Of a stretch of DNA of 42,548 nucleotides, positions 8,487 through 16,198 are shown in pieces. Source of the stretch: Actinomycetota bacterium. Its GTDB lineage: Bacteria; Actinomycetota; Acidimicrobiia; Acidimicrobiales; CADCSY01. How positions within the stretch are numbered: the stretch's first letter is position 1; each line of letters opens with the position of its first letter. Made by a program: the position numbers and the translations under genes. The stretch lies in contig JAHWJH010000005.1 in assembly GCA_019348555.1 (NCBI GenBank), positions 1 through 42,548 of the forward strand, read 5' to 3'. The notes beneath the pieces are model-generated. The model was not told where the DNA came from. It ran no database searches and saw nothing but the letters and a program-made list of their open reading frames with translations.

Positions 8487-8492
8487 ACGGTA
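8487..8492 (-). promoter_or_regulatory. Putative -10 box (TACCGT) for the TIM-barrel-like gene
   Basis: TACCGT is followed by GAGGCG and then ATG 8480, a spacing of 6 nt. The GAGG is too close to the ATG to act as a normal ribosome-binding site, so a leaderless start is more likely. Confidence 0.45.
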
Positions 8493-8525
8493 ACGGGGGC
8501 GGTCCGGCGCAGCAGGGCGCGGTGC

Positions 8526-9638
8526 CTAGCCGAGCTCGGCCACCAGCACGTCGAGGATGTCGGCGGAGGGGCTGCAGGCCGGAAGCGAAGGGCTCCGGCG
8601 GTAGGGCCCGGGATCGGCGAGGAAGGCCCGCTCCACGGCGGGGTCGTGGCCGGAGACCACCACGTTGGCCCCCACGCCGTCGGAGCGCTCGCTGCGCCGG
8701 CGCCACACCAGGGTCGGCACGCCGAGCAGGGCGCACTCCTCCTGGATGCTGCCGCCGTCGGTGACCACCAACGGTGCGGCGCGCAGCATGGCCACGAAGT
8801 CGTGGTGGGGCACCAGCGACGACAGCTCGACGCCGGCCGAGCGCAGCCGTTGCTCGTGGCCCCCCCGGCGGAGCGCCTCCCACGTGGGCCCGTGCACCAC
8901 GAAGCGCACCGGCACTCGGGCGACGAGCTCGACCACGGCGTCGACCAGGCGCTGCACCACCGGACGCTGGTACAGGTTCTCCACCCGGTGCATGGTGACC
9001 ACCGCCGGTCCCGTGCCGGGGAGGCCGTCGTCGCCGTTTCCGTCGCCTCCCGGGGCCGAGCGCACGGCGTCGACCGACGTGTTGGCCGAGCCCGCCACCA
9101 CCCGGCCCCGCACCCCCATGGCGGCCAGGTTGGCCACGGCCTGGGCGTCGGGGGCGAAGAGCAGGTCGGCCCGGCGCATGACGGCCAGACGGATCAGCTC
9201 CTCGGGGAAGGGGTGCAGCAGGTGGTGCGACCGCAGCCCCGCCTCCAGGTGGGCCACCCGCAGTCCGGCCCGGGAGGCCATGAGGGTGGCCAGCGCCGTG
9301 GTGGGGGTGTCGCCGTGCACCACGCAGATGCCGCCGGAGCCCCCGAACACCTCCCGGCGCAGGCGCGCCGGCGAGCCCAGGCGCAGGGCCAGTCGTGCCG
9401 CCCAGGCCAGCGCCTGAGGGAGCGACTCCACATCGGCGTCGCCGCCGAGCACGTGGTCGGGCGTGCGCACGCCGAGCTCCGCCCGCAAGCCGGCGGTGAG
9501 GCGGGCGTGCTGGCCCGAGTCGATCAACCGGTAGTCGACGCCACGACCGTCCATCAGCCGCAGCAGCGGGGCGGTCTTGATGTACTGGGCCTTGGTGCCG
9601 AGGAACACCTGCAGGCGCTCGTCGGTGGCGGACGTCAC
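8526..9638 (-). CDS. wecB: UDP-N-acetylglucosamine 2-epimerase (non-hydrolysing)
   Basis: 370 residues, GTG start at 9638. It interconverts UDP-GlcNAc and UDP-ManNAc in the cytoplasm. Visible family marks are LGTKAQYIKTAPL at the N-terminus, VVHGDTPTTALATLMA, VAHLEAGLRSHHL...PFPEE (the conserved H-x-E-A-G-L-R-x and P-E-E segment), VVTMHRVEN, and VVTDGGSIQEECALLGVPTLVWR near the C-terminus. The first motif is usually G-T-R-P-E; here it reads G-T-K-A-Q, an unusual variant. The downstream gene on this strand is the TIM-barrel-like protein; a GT2 gene starts divergently 94 bp away. Paired with the nearby pyruvyl transferase it would supply ManNAc for a pyruvylated wall polymer (inference). The wecB/mnaA symbol is by family. 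Confidence 0.87.
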   Translation of the reverse strand: MTSATDERLQVFLGTKAQYIKTAPLLRLMDGRGVDYRLIDSGQHARLTAGLRAELGVRTPDHVLGGDADVESLPQALAWAARLALRLGSPARLRREVFGGSGGICVVHGDTPTTALATLMASRAGLRVAHLEAGLRSHHLLHPFPEELIRLAVMRRADLLFAPDAQAVANLAAMGVRGRVVAGSANTSVDAVRSAPGGDGNGDDGLPGTGPAVVTMHRVENLYQRPVVQRLVDAVVELVARVPVRFVVHGPTWEALRRGGHEQRLRSAGVELSSLVPHHDFVAMLRAAPLVVTDGGSIQEECALLGVPTLVWRRRSERSDGVGANVVVSGHDPAVERAFLADPGPYRRSPSLPACSPSADILDVLVAELG

Positions 9639-9647
9639 GGTCGCCGG

Positions 9648-9653
9648 AGTCTA
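9648..9653 (-). promoter_or_regulatory. Putative -10 box (TAGACT) for the UDP-GlcNAc 2-epimerase gene
   Basis: TAGACT lies 9 nt before GTG 9638. No Shine-Dalgarno sequence lies between them, consistent with a leaderless transcript. Confidence 0.5.
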
Positions 9654-9712
9654 CGGGTGCCCACCCGGGCCACCCGCCCGGAGCGGTGGCCCGATGAGGC
9701 CCGGTGCGGTTG

Positions 9713-9718
9713 TAACCT
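9713..9718 (+). promoter_or_regulatory. Putative -10 box (TAACCT) for the GT2 gene at 9733
   Basis: Same hexamer as at 4506-4511. It ends 14 nt before ATG 9733, giving a leader of only a few nucleotides at most. The stretch 9639-9732 otherwise holds GC-rich sequence without clear features. Confidence 0.4.
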
Positions 9719-9732
9719 TTCGCCCGATCGCC

Positions 9733-10650
9733 ATGCCCACCAGTGACCCCACCGCGGCCGAGCTCGACGTCAGCGTCGTCCTGCCGGTCTACAACGAGCA
9801 GGGACACCTCTGCGACGAGATCGACCGCATCCGAGCCGGTCTCGACGCCTCGCCCTACAGCTACGAGATCGTGGTGGTCGACGACGGGTCGTCCGACGGG
9901 TCGTCGGAGTTGCTCGGCCAGATCGATGGGATCCGCCTGCTGCGCTTCGCCCAGAACCGGGGGACGGGGTCGGCCCGCAAGGCGGGGACCCGGGCGGCCC
10001 GGGGCCGGGTGGTCGTGTGGACCGACGCGGACATGACCTATCCCAACGGCGACATCGCCCTGCTGGTCAAAGAGCTCGACGGCGCCGACCAGGTGGTGGG
10101 GGCCCGCACCTCCGAGCAGGGCACCGCCAAGGCCCTGCGGGTGCCGGCCAAGTGGCTCATCCGGGCCCTGGCCAGCTACCTGACCAAGACGCCCATCCCC
10201 GACCTGAACTCGGGCTTCCGGGCCTTCCGGCGCAACGTGGCCCTGCAGTACCTGCACCTCCTGCCACCGGGGTTCTCGTGCGTCACGACCATCACCATGG
10301 CCTTCCTGGCCAACGGCTACTCGGTGCGCTACGTGCCGATCGACTACCGGGCTCGGGCCGGCACCTCGAAGTTCCACTGGTGGCTCGACACCAAGCGCTA
10401 CCTGGCCCAGATCGTGCGCCTGGTGCTCTCGTACAACCCGCTGCGGGTGTTCCTGCCCCTGGCCGGGGCGCTCTTCGGCCTCGGCCTGCTCAAGCTGGGC
10501 TACGACGCCGTCGACAAGGACTTCAGGCTGGCCACCAACACCCTGCTGATCTTCTTCGCTGCCTTCCAGCTCTTCGTGCTCGGTCTCCTGGCCGATCTGG
10601 TGGTGCGGGTGAGCAAGCCCGCCCACGAAGTGGAGCCCGCTTCACTCTGA
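9733..10650 (+). CDS. GT2 glycosyltransferase with two C-terminal membrane helices (DPM/GtrB type)
   Basis: 305 residues from ATG 9733. The catalytic domain starts with VSVVLPVYNEQGHL (about 13-26), followed by EIVVVDDGSSDGS (nucleotide-binding DD) and VVWTDADMTYP, whose D-A-D is the metal-binding D-x-D. LNSGFRAFRR is typical of dolichyl/polyprenyl-phosphate sugar synthases. Two membrane helices (about 237-258 and 268-290) end the protein, as in GtrB-type enzymes. The likely reaction is transfer of a sugar from a nucleotide donor to polyprenyl phosphate on the cytoplasmic face, making the donors used by the GT-C enzymes in this window. The sugar cannot be told. It is followed by the SLH-amidase gene after a 51-bp gap with a C-tract repeat. 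Confidence 0.85.
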   Translation: MPTSDPTAAELDVSVVLPVYNEQGHLCDEIDRIRAGLDASPYSYEIVVVDDGSSDGSSELLGQIDGIRLLRFAQNRGTGSARKAGTRAARGRVVVWTDADMTYPNGDIALLVKELDGADQVVGARTSEQGTAKALRVPAKWLIRALASYLTKTPIPDLNSGFRAFRRNVALQYLHLLPPGFSCVTTITMAFLANGYSVRYVPIDYRARAGTSKFHWWLDTKRYLAQIVRLVLSYNPLRVFLPLAGALFGLGLLKLGYDAVDKDFRLATNTLLIFFAAFQLFVLGLLADLVVRVSKPAHEVEPASL

Positions 10651-10686
10651 ACCCCCCGAACCCCCCGAACCCCCCGGACCCCCCCG
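10650..10686 (+). repeat. Tandem C-tract repeat (AACCCCCCG x3 plus one variant unit)
   Basis: Three exact 9-bp AACCCCCCG units begin in the last base of the GT2 stop codon. A fourth diverged unit has a run of seven C. The array ends 15 bp before the ATG of the SLH-amidase gene. Runs of six or seven C in tandem are prone to slippage. Confidence 0.8.
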
Positions 10687-10701
10687 ACCGGAGCGTCGCC
10701 G

Positions 10702-12504
10702 ATGCCCTCCTCCCGACCCGACAGCCGCCCGCGCCGGCGCCCCTGCTGGGGCTCGCCGGTGCTGGCCGTGGTCGTCGTCGCCGTGGTCGCCGCCCTGGTG
10801 GAGGCTCCCACCCCACCGACGCCCCTGACGCCGTCCACGGTGGCCTCCTCCGGCTCGGCGGCCACCGAGAGCCAACCGCTGGATGCCGACATCGGGCGCC
10901 AGGTGGCCGAGGGCATCGACGTCGCCGCCCAGAGGGTCGACGTGGCCCCCTTCGACGTGGTGGGGGTGAGCTGGGCCCCGGGGACGAGAGCGCCGGCACG
11001 GGTGCGGGTGCGCAAGGCCGGGACGTGGAGCGACTGGCACGAGCTCGAGACCGAAGGCGGCGACGCTCCCGACCCTGGTTCCCCCGAGGGCACCGTCGCC
11101 CGGGTGGTGAGCGCACCGGTGTGGGTCGACGGCGCCGACGGCTACGAGGTCGACGTGCCCGAGGGGGTGGGCGACGTGGCCGTGCACCTGGTGCGTGACC
11201 GGCCCGCCGCGGCGCCCGGCGAGGTGACGCTGGCGGCGTCGCCCCGCACCGCCTCGAAGGCGCCCGCCATCACGTCGCGGGCGTCGTGGTCAGCGCGCAC
11301 GCCCACGTCGGCCCCGACCGTCGCTCCGACGCTGAAGATGGCCTTCGTGCACCACACCGTCAGCACCAACGACTACACCGCCGCCGACGTGCCCGGCATG
11401 CTGCGCGGCATCCAGGCGTACCACATGGACGTCAACGGCTGGGACGACATGGGCTACAACTTCCTCGTCGACCGCTTCGGCGGCATCTGGGAGGGCCGGG
11501 CGGGCGGCACGACCCGCAACGTGGTGGGCGCCCACGCCGTCGGGTTCAACACCTCGTCGGTGGGCGTGGCCGTGCTCGGAGAGTTCACCACGGCCACGCC
11601 CACGTCGGCCTCGATCGGCGCCGTGGGCCGGCTGCTGGGGTGGCGGCTGAAGCTGGCCGGCGTCAACCCCGAGGGCCGCGCCTCCATGCCCGTCGCCGGC
11701 GGGACGAGGAGCTTCGCCGCCGTCTCCGGCCACCGCGACGCCGACGCCACCGCCTGCCCCGGCACCGAGCTCTACGCGCGGCTGTCCACGATCCGCGACC
11801 TGGCCGCCGGGGAGTCTGGCCCCGCTGCCAACCGGCCCATCGACACCGCCGTGGCGTGCCCGTCGGGACGGGTGCCCGAAGGGGGCTTCGTCGATGTGGG
11901 CTCGTCCAACGTCCACCACCGGGCCGTCGACTGCCTGGCGTGGTACGGGGTCACCGCCGGCGGGCCCGACGGCATGCCGCCCGATCGCTACGGGCCCGAG
12001 CTGCGGGTGCGGCGGGGGCAGATGGCGACGTTCATCGTCCGGACGCTCGAGCGCGTCGACCCCGCGCTGGTCGGCGTGGCCGAGGGCGAGTTCGCCTGCC
12101 CGTCCGATCCGGCGCTGGCGCTGCCTGTCGACCATCCCCACGCCGATGCCGTGCGTCGCCTCGCCCGGGCCGGGGTCGTCTCGGGCGGCGTGGGCGGGGC
12201 GCCGGCCGACTGCTTCGGACCCGAGGTCGAGGTGCGCCGCGACCAGATGGCGTCGTTCCTGCACGCCGCCCTGGAGCTGGCCACCGGCCAGCGCATCAGC
12301 TCCGACACCGACGCCTTCGACGACGACAAGGGGAGCCCGCACGAGCCCGCCATCGACGCCCTGTCGGGCCGGCGGGTGGTGGCCGGCACCGGGTTCCGCA
12401 CCTACGCCCCGTCGTCGCCGGTCAGGCGTGACCAGATGGCCTCCTTCCTGGCCCGCCAGCTCGGTGCCCTGGTCGACGCCGGCCTGGCCTCACCTCCACC
12501 CTGA
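10702..12504 (+). CDS. PGRP-type N-acetylmuramoyl-L-alanine amidase with three SLH-like repeats
   Basis: 600 residues from ATG 10702. A hydrophobic signal or anchor spans about residues 18-33. A beta-rich region of unknown function (about 60-175) contains RVRKAGTWSDWHEL. The amidase_2/PGRP domain (about 190-370) keeps all zinc-site residues: His217 in FVHHT, His344 and Cys352 in GHRDADATACPG, plus the catalytic Tyr252 in MGYNFLVDR. Thr350 stands where some amidases have a Lys. The enzyme should cut the MurNAc-L-Ala bond of peptidoglycan. Three SLH-like repeats fill about 395-600, ending in RGQMATFI, RDQMASFL and RDQMASFL. The first repeat resembles the first repeats of the two surface proteins at 1-2444. 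Anchored wall remodelling is the likely role. Confidence 0.9.
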   Translation: MPSSRPDSRPRRRPCWGSPVLAVVVVAVVAALVEAPTPPTPLTPSTVASSGSAATESQPLDADIGRQVAEGIDVAAQRVDVAPFDVVGVSWAPGTRAPARVRVRKAGTWSDWHELETEGGDAPDPGSPEGTVARVVSAPVWVDGADGYEVDVPEGVGDVAVHLVRDRPAAAPGEVTLAASPRTASKAPAITSRASWSARTPTSAPTVAPTLKMAFVHHTVSTNDYTAADVPGMLRGIQAYHMDVNGWDDMGYNFLVDRFGGIWEGRAGGTTRNVVGAHAVGFNTSSVGVAVLGEFTTATPTSASIGAVGRLLGWRLKLAGVNPEGRASMPVAGGTRSFAAVSGHRDADATACPGTELYARLSTIRDLAAGESGPAANRPIDTAVACPSGRVPEGGFVDVGSSNVHHRAVDCLAWYGVTAGGPDGMPPDRYGPELRVRRGQMATFIVRTLERVDPALVGVAEGEFACPSDPALALPVDHPHADAVRRLARAGVVSGGVGGAPADCFGPEVEVRRDQMASFLHAALELATGQRISSDTDAFDDDKGSPHEPAIDALSGRRVVAGTGFRTYAPSSPVRRDQMASFLARQLGALVDAGLASPPP

Positions 12505-12528
12505 GCCGCCCCTGCCCCAGCGGGCGGC
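12505..12528. terminator. Hairpin between converging genes
   Basis: Perfect 7-bp inverted repeat (GCCGCCC / GGGCGGC, 10-nt loop) fills most of the 28 bp between the stops of the SLH-amidase and flippase-like genes. There is no T-tract. Its position suits a bidirectional terminator. Confidence 0.5.
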
Positions 12529-12532
12529 GGCG

Positions 12533-13486
12533 TCAGCGGCGGCGGGCCTCGGCCACGGCCACGGCCAGCCCGTCACGCACGAGGATGAGCAGCCGGAAGC
12601 CGGCGACGACCACCACCAGCTCGGCCACGCCGGCTCCGACTTCCTGGGTGGCGGCTCCGGCGCCGAGGAGGGCGGCCAGGGCCACTTCGAACACGCCGAG
12701 GCCCTGAGGGGCGAACACGGCGAGCATGCCGAGCACCCTGGTCACCAGGAACGCCCCGGCCACGCCCAGCACCCCGGGCAGGACGGCGGTCACGGCCGGG
12801 AACGCTCGGACGTAGGCCACGAACATCGCCGCCGAGCTGATCCAGAACAGGGCCAACCACCCCACGAGCCCGGCGAAGGCAGCCCAGCCGAGGCGGGGCC
12901 CGCCTCCCCCCCACCGCCGGCCCACGGCGTCGAGGGCCCGGTTGACCACCGGTGGCGAGCACGTCACCGCAGCCGCTCCCAGCCCGACCAGAGCCAACCA
13001 CCCCACCCCCGGCGGGAGGCCGCTGCTGACCAGCAGCAGCGCCGAGCCGAGCAGAAAGCCCACGACCACGCTGAGGCCGATCTCCAGCACCGACACCGCC
13101 GCCAGCGCCCGAGTGGACACCCCGTGGCGGCGCAGCAGGGCGCCACGGCCGACGGCGTACCACACGCTGCCGGGCAGGTAGCGGGCCAGCAGCGACCGGG
13201 CGGTGGCATCGAGCACCACTGGGAACGGCGCAGGGTCACCCAACGAGCGCAGCGCCAGGACCCATAGCCCCGAGCCGAGGCCCAGCTGCACGAAGCCGAG
13301 GGCGAGGGCGAGGGCCAGCGGGGCGAACCGGGCGCCGTCGAGGAGCGGGGCGACGCTGTGGCGCTGGTCCCACGCCAGCCAGCCGAGGGCGACGGCCACG
13401 CCTCCCAGGTAGGCGACGCGCACCACGGTGCGGAGGGTGCCGGACGTGTCGGGAAGGAGATGCCGGCGCCGGCCGGCGCCGGTCAC
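12533..13486 (-). CDS. Flippase-like integral membrane protein (LPG_synthase_TM / UPF0104 family)
   Basis: 317 residues if translation starts at the GTG (13486) that overlaps the TGA of the upstream gene as GTGA; GTG 13426 is an alternative just before the first membrane helix. About eight hydrophobic segments run the whole length. Family marks are ARYLPGSVWYAVGRGALLRRHGV, V-L-E-I-G-L, and FAPQGLGVFEVALAALLGAG. The family includes the membrane part of MprF and the archaeal AglD neighbourhood. Members are implicated in lipid or lipid-linked sugar translocation, but many lack a proven substrate. Its coupling to the GT-C gene upstream suggests a role with a lipid-linked glycan (inference). Confidence 0.8.
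   Translation of the reverse strand: MTGAGRRRHLLPDTSGTLRTVVRVAYLGGVAVALGWLAWDQRHSVAPLLDGARFAPLALALALGFVQLGLGSGLWVLALRSLGDPAPFPVVLDATARSLLARYLPGSVWYAVGRGALLRRHGVSTRALAAVSVLEIGLSVVVGFLLGSALLLVSSGLPPGVGWLALVGLGAAAVTCSPPVVNRALDAVGRRWGGGGPRLGWAAFAGLVGWLALFWISSAAMFVAYVRAFPAVTAVLPGVLGVAGAFLVTRVLGMLAVFAPQGLGVFEVALAALLGAGAATQEVGAGVAELVVVVAGFRLLILVRDGLAVAVAEARRR
13463..13482. repeat. 20-bp perfect palindrome at the gene junction
   Basis: Two copies of CCGGCGCC-GG arms form a perfect 20-bp palindrome directly after the stop of the DUF2142-like gene. If the flippase-like gene starts at 13486, the palindrome encodes its codons 2-8; if it starts at 13426, the palindrome is intergenic. Confidence 0.7.
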
Positions 13487-15144
13487 CGCAGCGAGGCGGT
13501 GGCGCCTCGCCGCTCTTCGCCCCAGCACCGGAGGAGCTCGCGCGCCACCCAACCGGCGACGCCGATGGTGACCACGCCGACGACGAAGACGGCGACCGGG
13601 GGCCAGGGCGAGAACGCCAGCATCGAGCGCAGACCTTCGAGCGACGCCCCTCCGATCCAGTACCGGCCCATGATCGCCCCGATGGCGAGCACCTGCATGG
13701 CCACCGCGCCGGCGAACGCCAGCAGTGGCAGCGCCGGCGTGCGCCGGCTGGTGACCTGGTCGAAGCCCACCGCCGCCACCATCACCAGCCCGACCAGGGC
13801 GGGGAACAGGTAGCGGCCCTGCGACACGAACGGGGTGCCCGTCTTGAGGTAGGCCCGGTAGGAGTTGACCGCCACCACCACCAGCAGGGCGGCGGCCGGG
13901 AACAGGAAGTAGGCGAGCCTGGCCCGCACGGCGCCGACCCGGCCGCGCACGAACGCCACCGTCACCCCGCCTGCCACCACCAGGGTGGCGACGGCGACGG
14001 CGACACCCGACAGCGCCACCTCGAACCACCCGAAGTTGCCCCAGAAGCTGCCGAAGAGCCGGTCGGCGAAGCTGGAGAGGAAGAACCCGGCGTCGGGCGT
14101 CACGGTCTCGGTGGCGGCGTCGCGCAGGCGCAGGCCGGGCTGCAGGCTGCCGTGCACGACCACGTTGCGGACCCACCACCAGCCTCCGATGACCGTGCCG
14201 AGTCCCGCCACCCACGCCAGCCTCCCCGCCCGTACGTCGCGCCGGTCCCGGGCCCCCGGCGACAGCAGATAGGCCCCCAGGATCCACGGGGCCAGGACCA
14301 GGGCGAAGGCCTTGGTGAGCAGGGCCAGGCCGATGACGATCCCGGTCAGGATCGCCGTCCGCCGGGAGAGATCGCCGGTCACGATCCGGGCGGCGAGGAG
14401 GAACAGCACCGCCGAGAGCACCACCAGCAGGGCGTCGTTGGTGACGACCGAGCCGATGTGGGTGAGCTGGGGAATGGCCACCATCAGCACGGCGGCGGTG
14501 AGCGACGTGCGGATCGGGCACCCGAGGCGCCGGGCGGTGGCCCACGCCAGCGCCGGCAGGCCTGCCACCAGAGCGACGTCGAGGAGGCGGAGGAGTCCGA
14601 CGGTGCGGTCGAACGACCACGGCCAGCCGGGGAAGGCAGCGTCGGCGAGGCTGAGCAGCGCCGCGCTCACGCCGTAGTACAGCGGCGGGTGCTGGGGCAT
14701 CTGGTTGGCCGCCTCGCTGGGCCGGTCGGGACCGGTCTCCTCGAAGCTGGGCCGGGCGTCGGGGGGAACGGCGTCGGCGGTGCCCACCGGGCGGCCACCG
14801 GCGTCGTAGGCGGGGGAGGTGTCGCGGGCGGCGAAGATGGGCGCCGACACGAACAGCTCGTCGTAGTCGGGGTAGGCGCCGGTGCGGGCCAGGTGACGGG
14901 CGAGGTCGACGTGAGCGTACTCGTCGGGTGCCCGGAAGATCGGGACGATCACGCTGTAGCAGAGCAACAGCAGCACGTGCAGGGCGGTGATCGCCCACAT
15001 CGCCCGGGGCACCGGCGGGCGCCGCTGCGACCGCGTCGGGGCGGCGGGGGCGAGAGGCCGGGTGGGTGCCGGCGCCAGCTCGGCGGCGGTCTCCTCGGGC
15101 CCAGACGGAGCGGGGGCGACGGCAACCTGCTCCACCGGCGGCAC
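13483..15144 (-). CDS. Polytopic GT-C / DUF2142-like membrane protein
   Basis: 553 residues from GTG 15144; GTG 15135 is also possible. A Pro/Ala-rich cytoplasmic N-terminus (about 1-48) precedes the first helix. The first outer loop has PIFRAPDEYAHVDLARHLA (acidic D-E) and, later, QMPQHPPLYYGVSAALL, the H-P-P-L-Y-Y pattern of GT39 and DUF2142 enzymes. IGSVVTNDALLV and LLTKAFALVLAPW follow, as in the mannosyltransferase-like group. Around eleven hydrophobic segments are seen. It probably uses a lipid-phosphate sugar donor on the outer face of the membrane. The gene lies between the GT2 gene (53 bp upstream) and the flippase-like gene (4-nt overlap), which looks like one leftward operon. Confidence 0.8.
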   Translation of the reverse strand: MPPVEQVAVAPAPSGPEETAAELAPAPTRPLAPAAPTRSQRRPPVPRAMWAITALHVLLLLCYSVIVPIFRAPDEYAHVDLARHLARTGAYPDYDELFVSAPIFAARDTSPAYDAGGRPVGTADAVPPDARPSFEETGPDRPSEAANQMPQHPPLYYGVSAALLSLADAAFPGWPWSFDRTVGLLRLLDVALVAGLPALAWATARRLGCPIRTSLTAAVLMVAIPQLTHIGSVVTNDALLVVLSAVLFLLAARIVTGDLSRRTAILTGIVIGLALLTKAFALVLAPWILGAYLLSPGARDRRDVRAGRLAWVAGLGTVIGGWWWVRNVVVHGSLQPGLRLRDAATETVTPDAGFFLSSFADRLFGSFWGNFGWFEVALSGVAVAVATLVVAGGVTVAFVRGRVGAVRARLAYFLFPAAALLVVVAVNSYRAYLKTGTPFVSQGRYLFPALVGLVMVAAVGFDQVTSRRTPALPLLAFAGAVAMQVLAIGAIMGRYWIGGASLEGLRSMLAFSPWPPVAVFVVGVVTIGVAGWVARELLRCWGEERRGATASLR

Positions 15145-15197
15145 CTTACCGCCACCCCTCCGGCCCGACGCCCTCGCGGCGGGGGCGGGGCGGGGGC

Positions 15198-16118
15198 CTA
15201 CTCGACCAGCACCTCGCTGCTGCGGGGCCTGCGGTAGTGGACGACCAGCTCGGCGAGCAGGCCGAGCGACATGAGCTGCACGCCGACCACCACCAGCAAC
15301 ACGCCGATGAGCAGGGCGGGGCGCTGACCCACGGCGTTGCCGGCCAGCTTGGACACGCCCATCCACGCCAGCAGCACGGCGCCGAGCGTCCCGCTGAGCA
15401 GCCCGATCCCGCCGAAGAGGTGGAAGGGCCGGGCGGTGTAGGTGGTGAGGAACTTGACCGTCAACAGGTCGAGGAACCCCCGCCAGAACCGGGACCGGTC
15501 GAACTTCGAGGTGCCGTGGAGCCGGGCGTGATGGGCGACGTCGACCTCGGCGACGGTGAAGCCGGCCCAGGCGGCCAGCACCGGCACGTAGCGGTGCAGC
15601 TCGCCGTAGAGCTCGACGGCGTCGGCGACGCTCCGGGTCATGGCCTTGAGCCCGCTGTTGAAGTCGCGCCCGGCCACGCCCGTCACCCCGGCGGTGACCC
15701 GGTTGTAGAGCTTGGAGGTGTTGCGCTTGACCATCCGGTCGTGGCGTACCACCCGGCGCCCGGTCACCAGGTCGGCCCCCGCCGCCAAGGCGTCGAGCAG
15801 GGCGGGGATCTCTGCGGGATCGTCCTGGCCGTCGGCGTCCATGAGCACGACCACCTCGCCGTCGGTGTGGTCGAATCCGGCCTGGAGCGCGGTCGACTTG
15901 CCACAGTTGCGCCGGAGCCGCAGCGAGCGCACGCCGGGGTGTGCGTCGGACAGACGGCGCAGGAGCGAGCGGGTCTCGTCGGTGCTGCCGTCGTCGACCA
16001 CCACCACCTCGAAGGTGGTGCCCACGCCTTCCAGCACGGCCACGGTCCGGGGGACGATCTCCGCCAGGTTGGGGGCCTCGTCGTAGGCAGGCATGATCAC
16101 CGAGATGTGGGTGCCCAT
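15198..16118 (-). CDS. GT2 glycosyltransferase with C-terminal membrane helices
   Basis: 306 residues. ATG 16118 is preferred over GTG 16124 because AGAGGTG lies just upstream. The catalytic domain has ISVIMPAYDEAPNL (about 5-18), FEVVVVDDGSTDET, NCGKSTALQAG and VVLMDADGQDDP, the D-A-D metal site with the D-G-Q-D-D-P extension of polyprenyl-phosphate glycosyltransferases. RDFNSGLKAM is also typical. Two membrane helices lie at about 225-247 and 260-288. It likely loads a sugar onto polyprenyl phosphate for the GT-C enzyme encoded next downstream. It is a second member of the class also found at 9733-10650, with clearly different sequence. Confidence 0.86.
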   Translation of the reverse strand: MGTHISVIMPAYDEAPNLAEIVPRTVAVLEGVGTTFEVVVVDDGSTDETRSLLRRLSDAHPGVRSLRLRRNCGKSTALQAGFDHTDGEVVVLMDADGQDDPAEIPALLDALAAGADLVTGRRVVRHDRMVKRNTSKLYNRVTAGVTGVAGRDFNSGLKAMTRSVADAVELYGELHRYVPVLAAWAGFTVAEVDVAHHARLHGTSKFDRSRFWRGFLDLLTVKFLTTYTARPFHLFGGIGLLSGTLGAVLLAWMGVSKLAGNAVGQRPALLIGVLLVVVGVQLMSLGLLAELVVHYRRPRSSEVLVE

Positions 16119-16154
16119 TGCCACCTCTGTCGTCGCTGCCCCGCCCGGGGGCCG

Positions 16155-16160
16155 AGGTTA
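16155..16160 (-). promoter_or_regulatory. Putative -10 box (TAACCT) for the leftward GT2 operon
   Basis: TAACCT sits 36 nt before ATG 16118, which has its own AGAGG ribosome-binding site. This would be a leadered transcript, unlike the leaderless arrangement elsewhere. Confidence 0.35.
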
Positions 16161-16198
16161 GTGCGCTGAGCTCCGAAGCGACCGGCCGCACCGTCGCC

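Noticed and set aside
8485-10626. Long minus-strand frame of about 700 codons
   Set aside because: It lies over the GT2 gene (antisense) and the epimerase gene (another frame), and its product is low complexity.
10650-10686. Short CRISPR-like array
   Set aside because: Units are contiguous 9-bp repeats without spacers, and no cas genes are present.
13487-14998. Fusion of the flippase-like gene with upstream sequence in the same frame
   Set aside because: The extension is out of frame with the real DUF2142-like protein and is Arg/Pro/Gly-rich noise. The GTGA overlap gives a better start.
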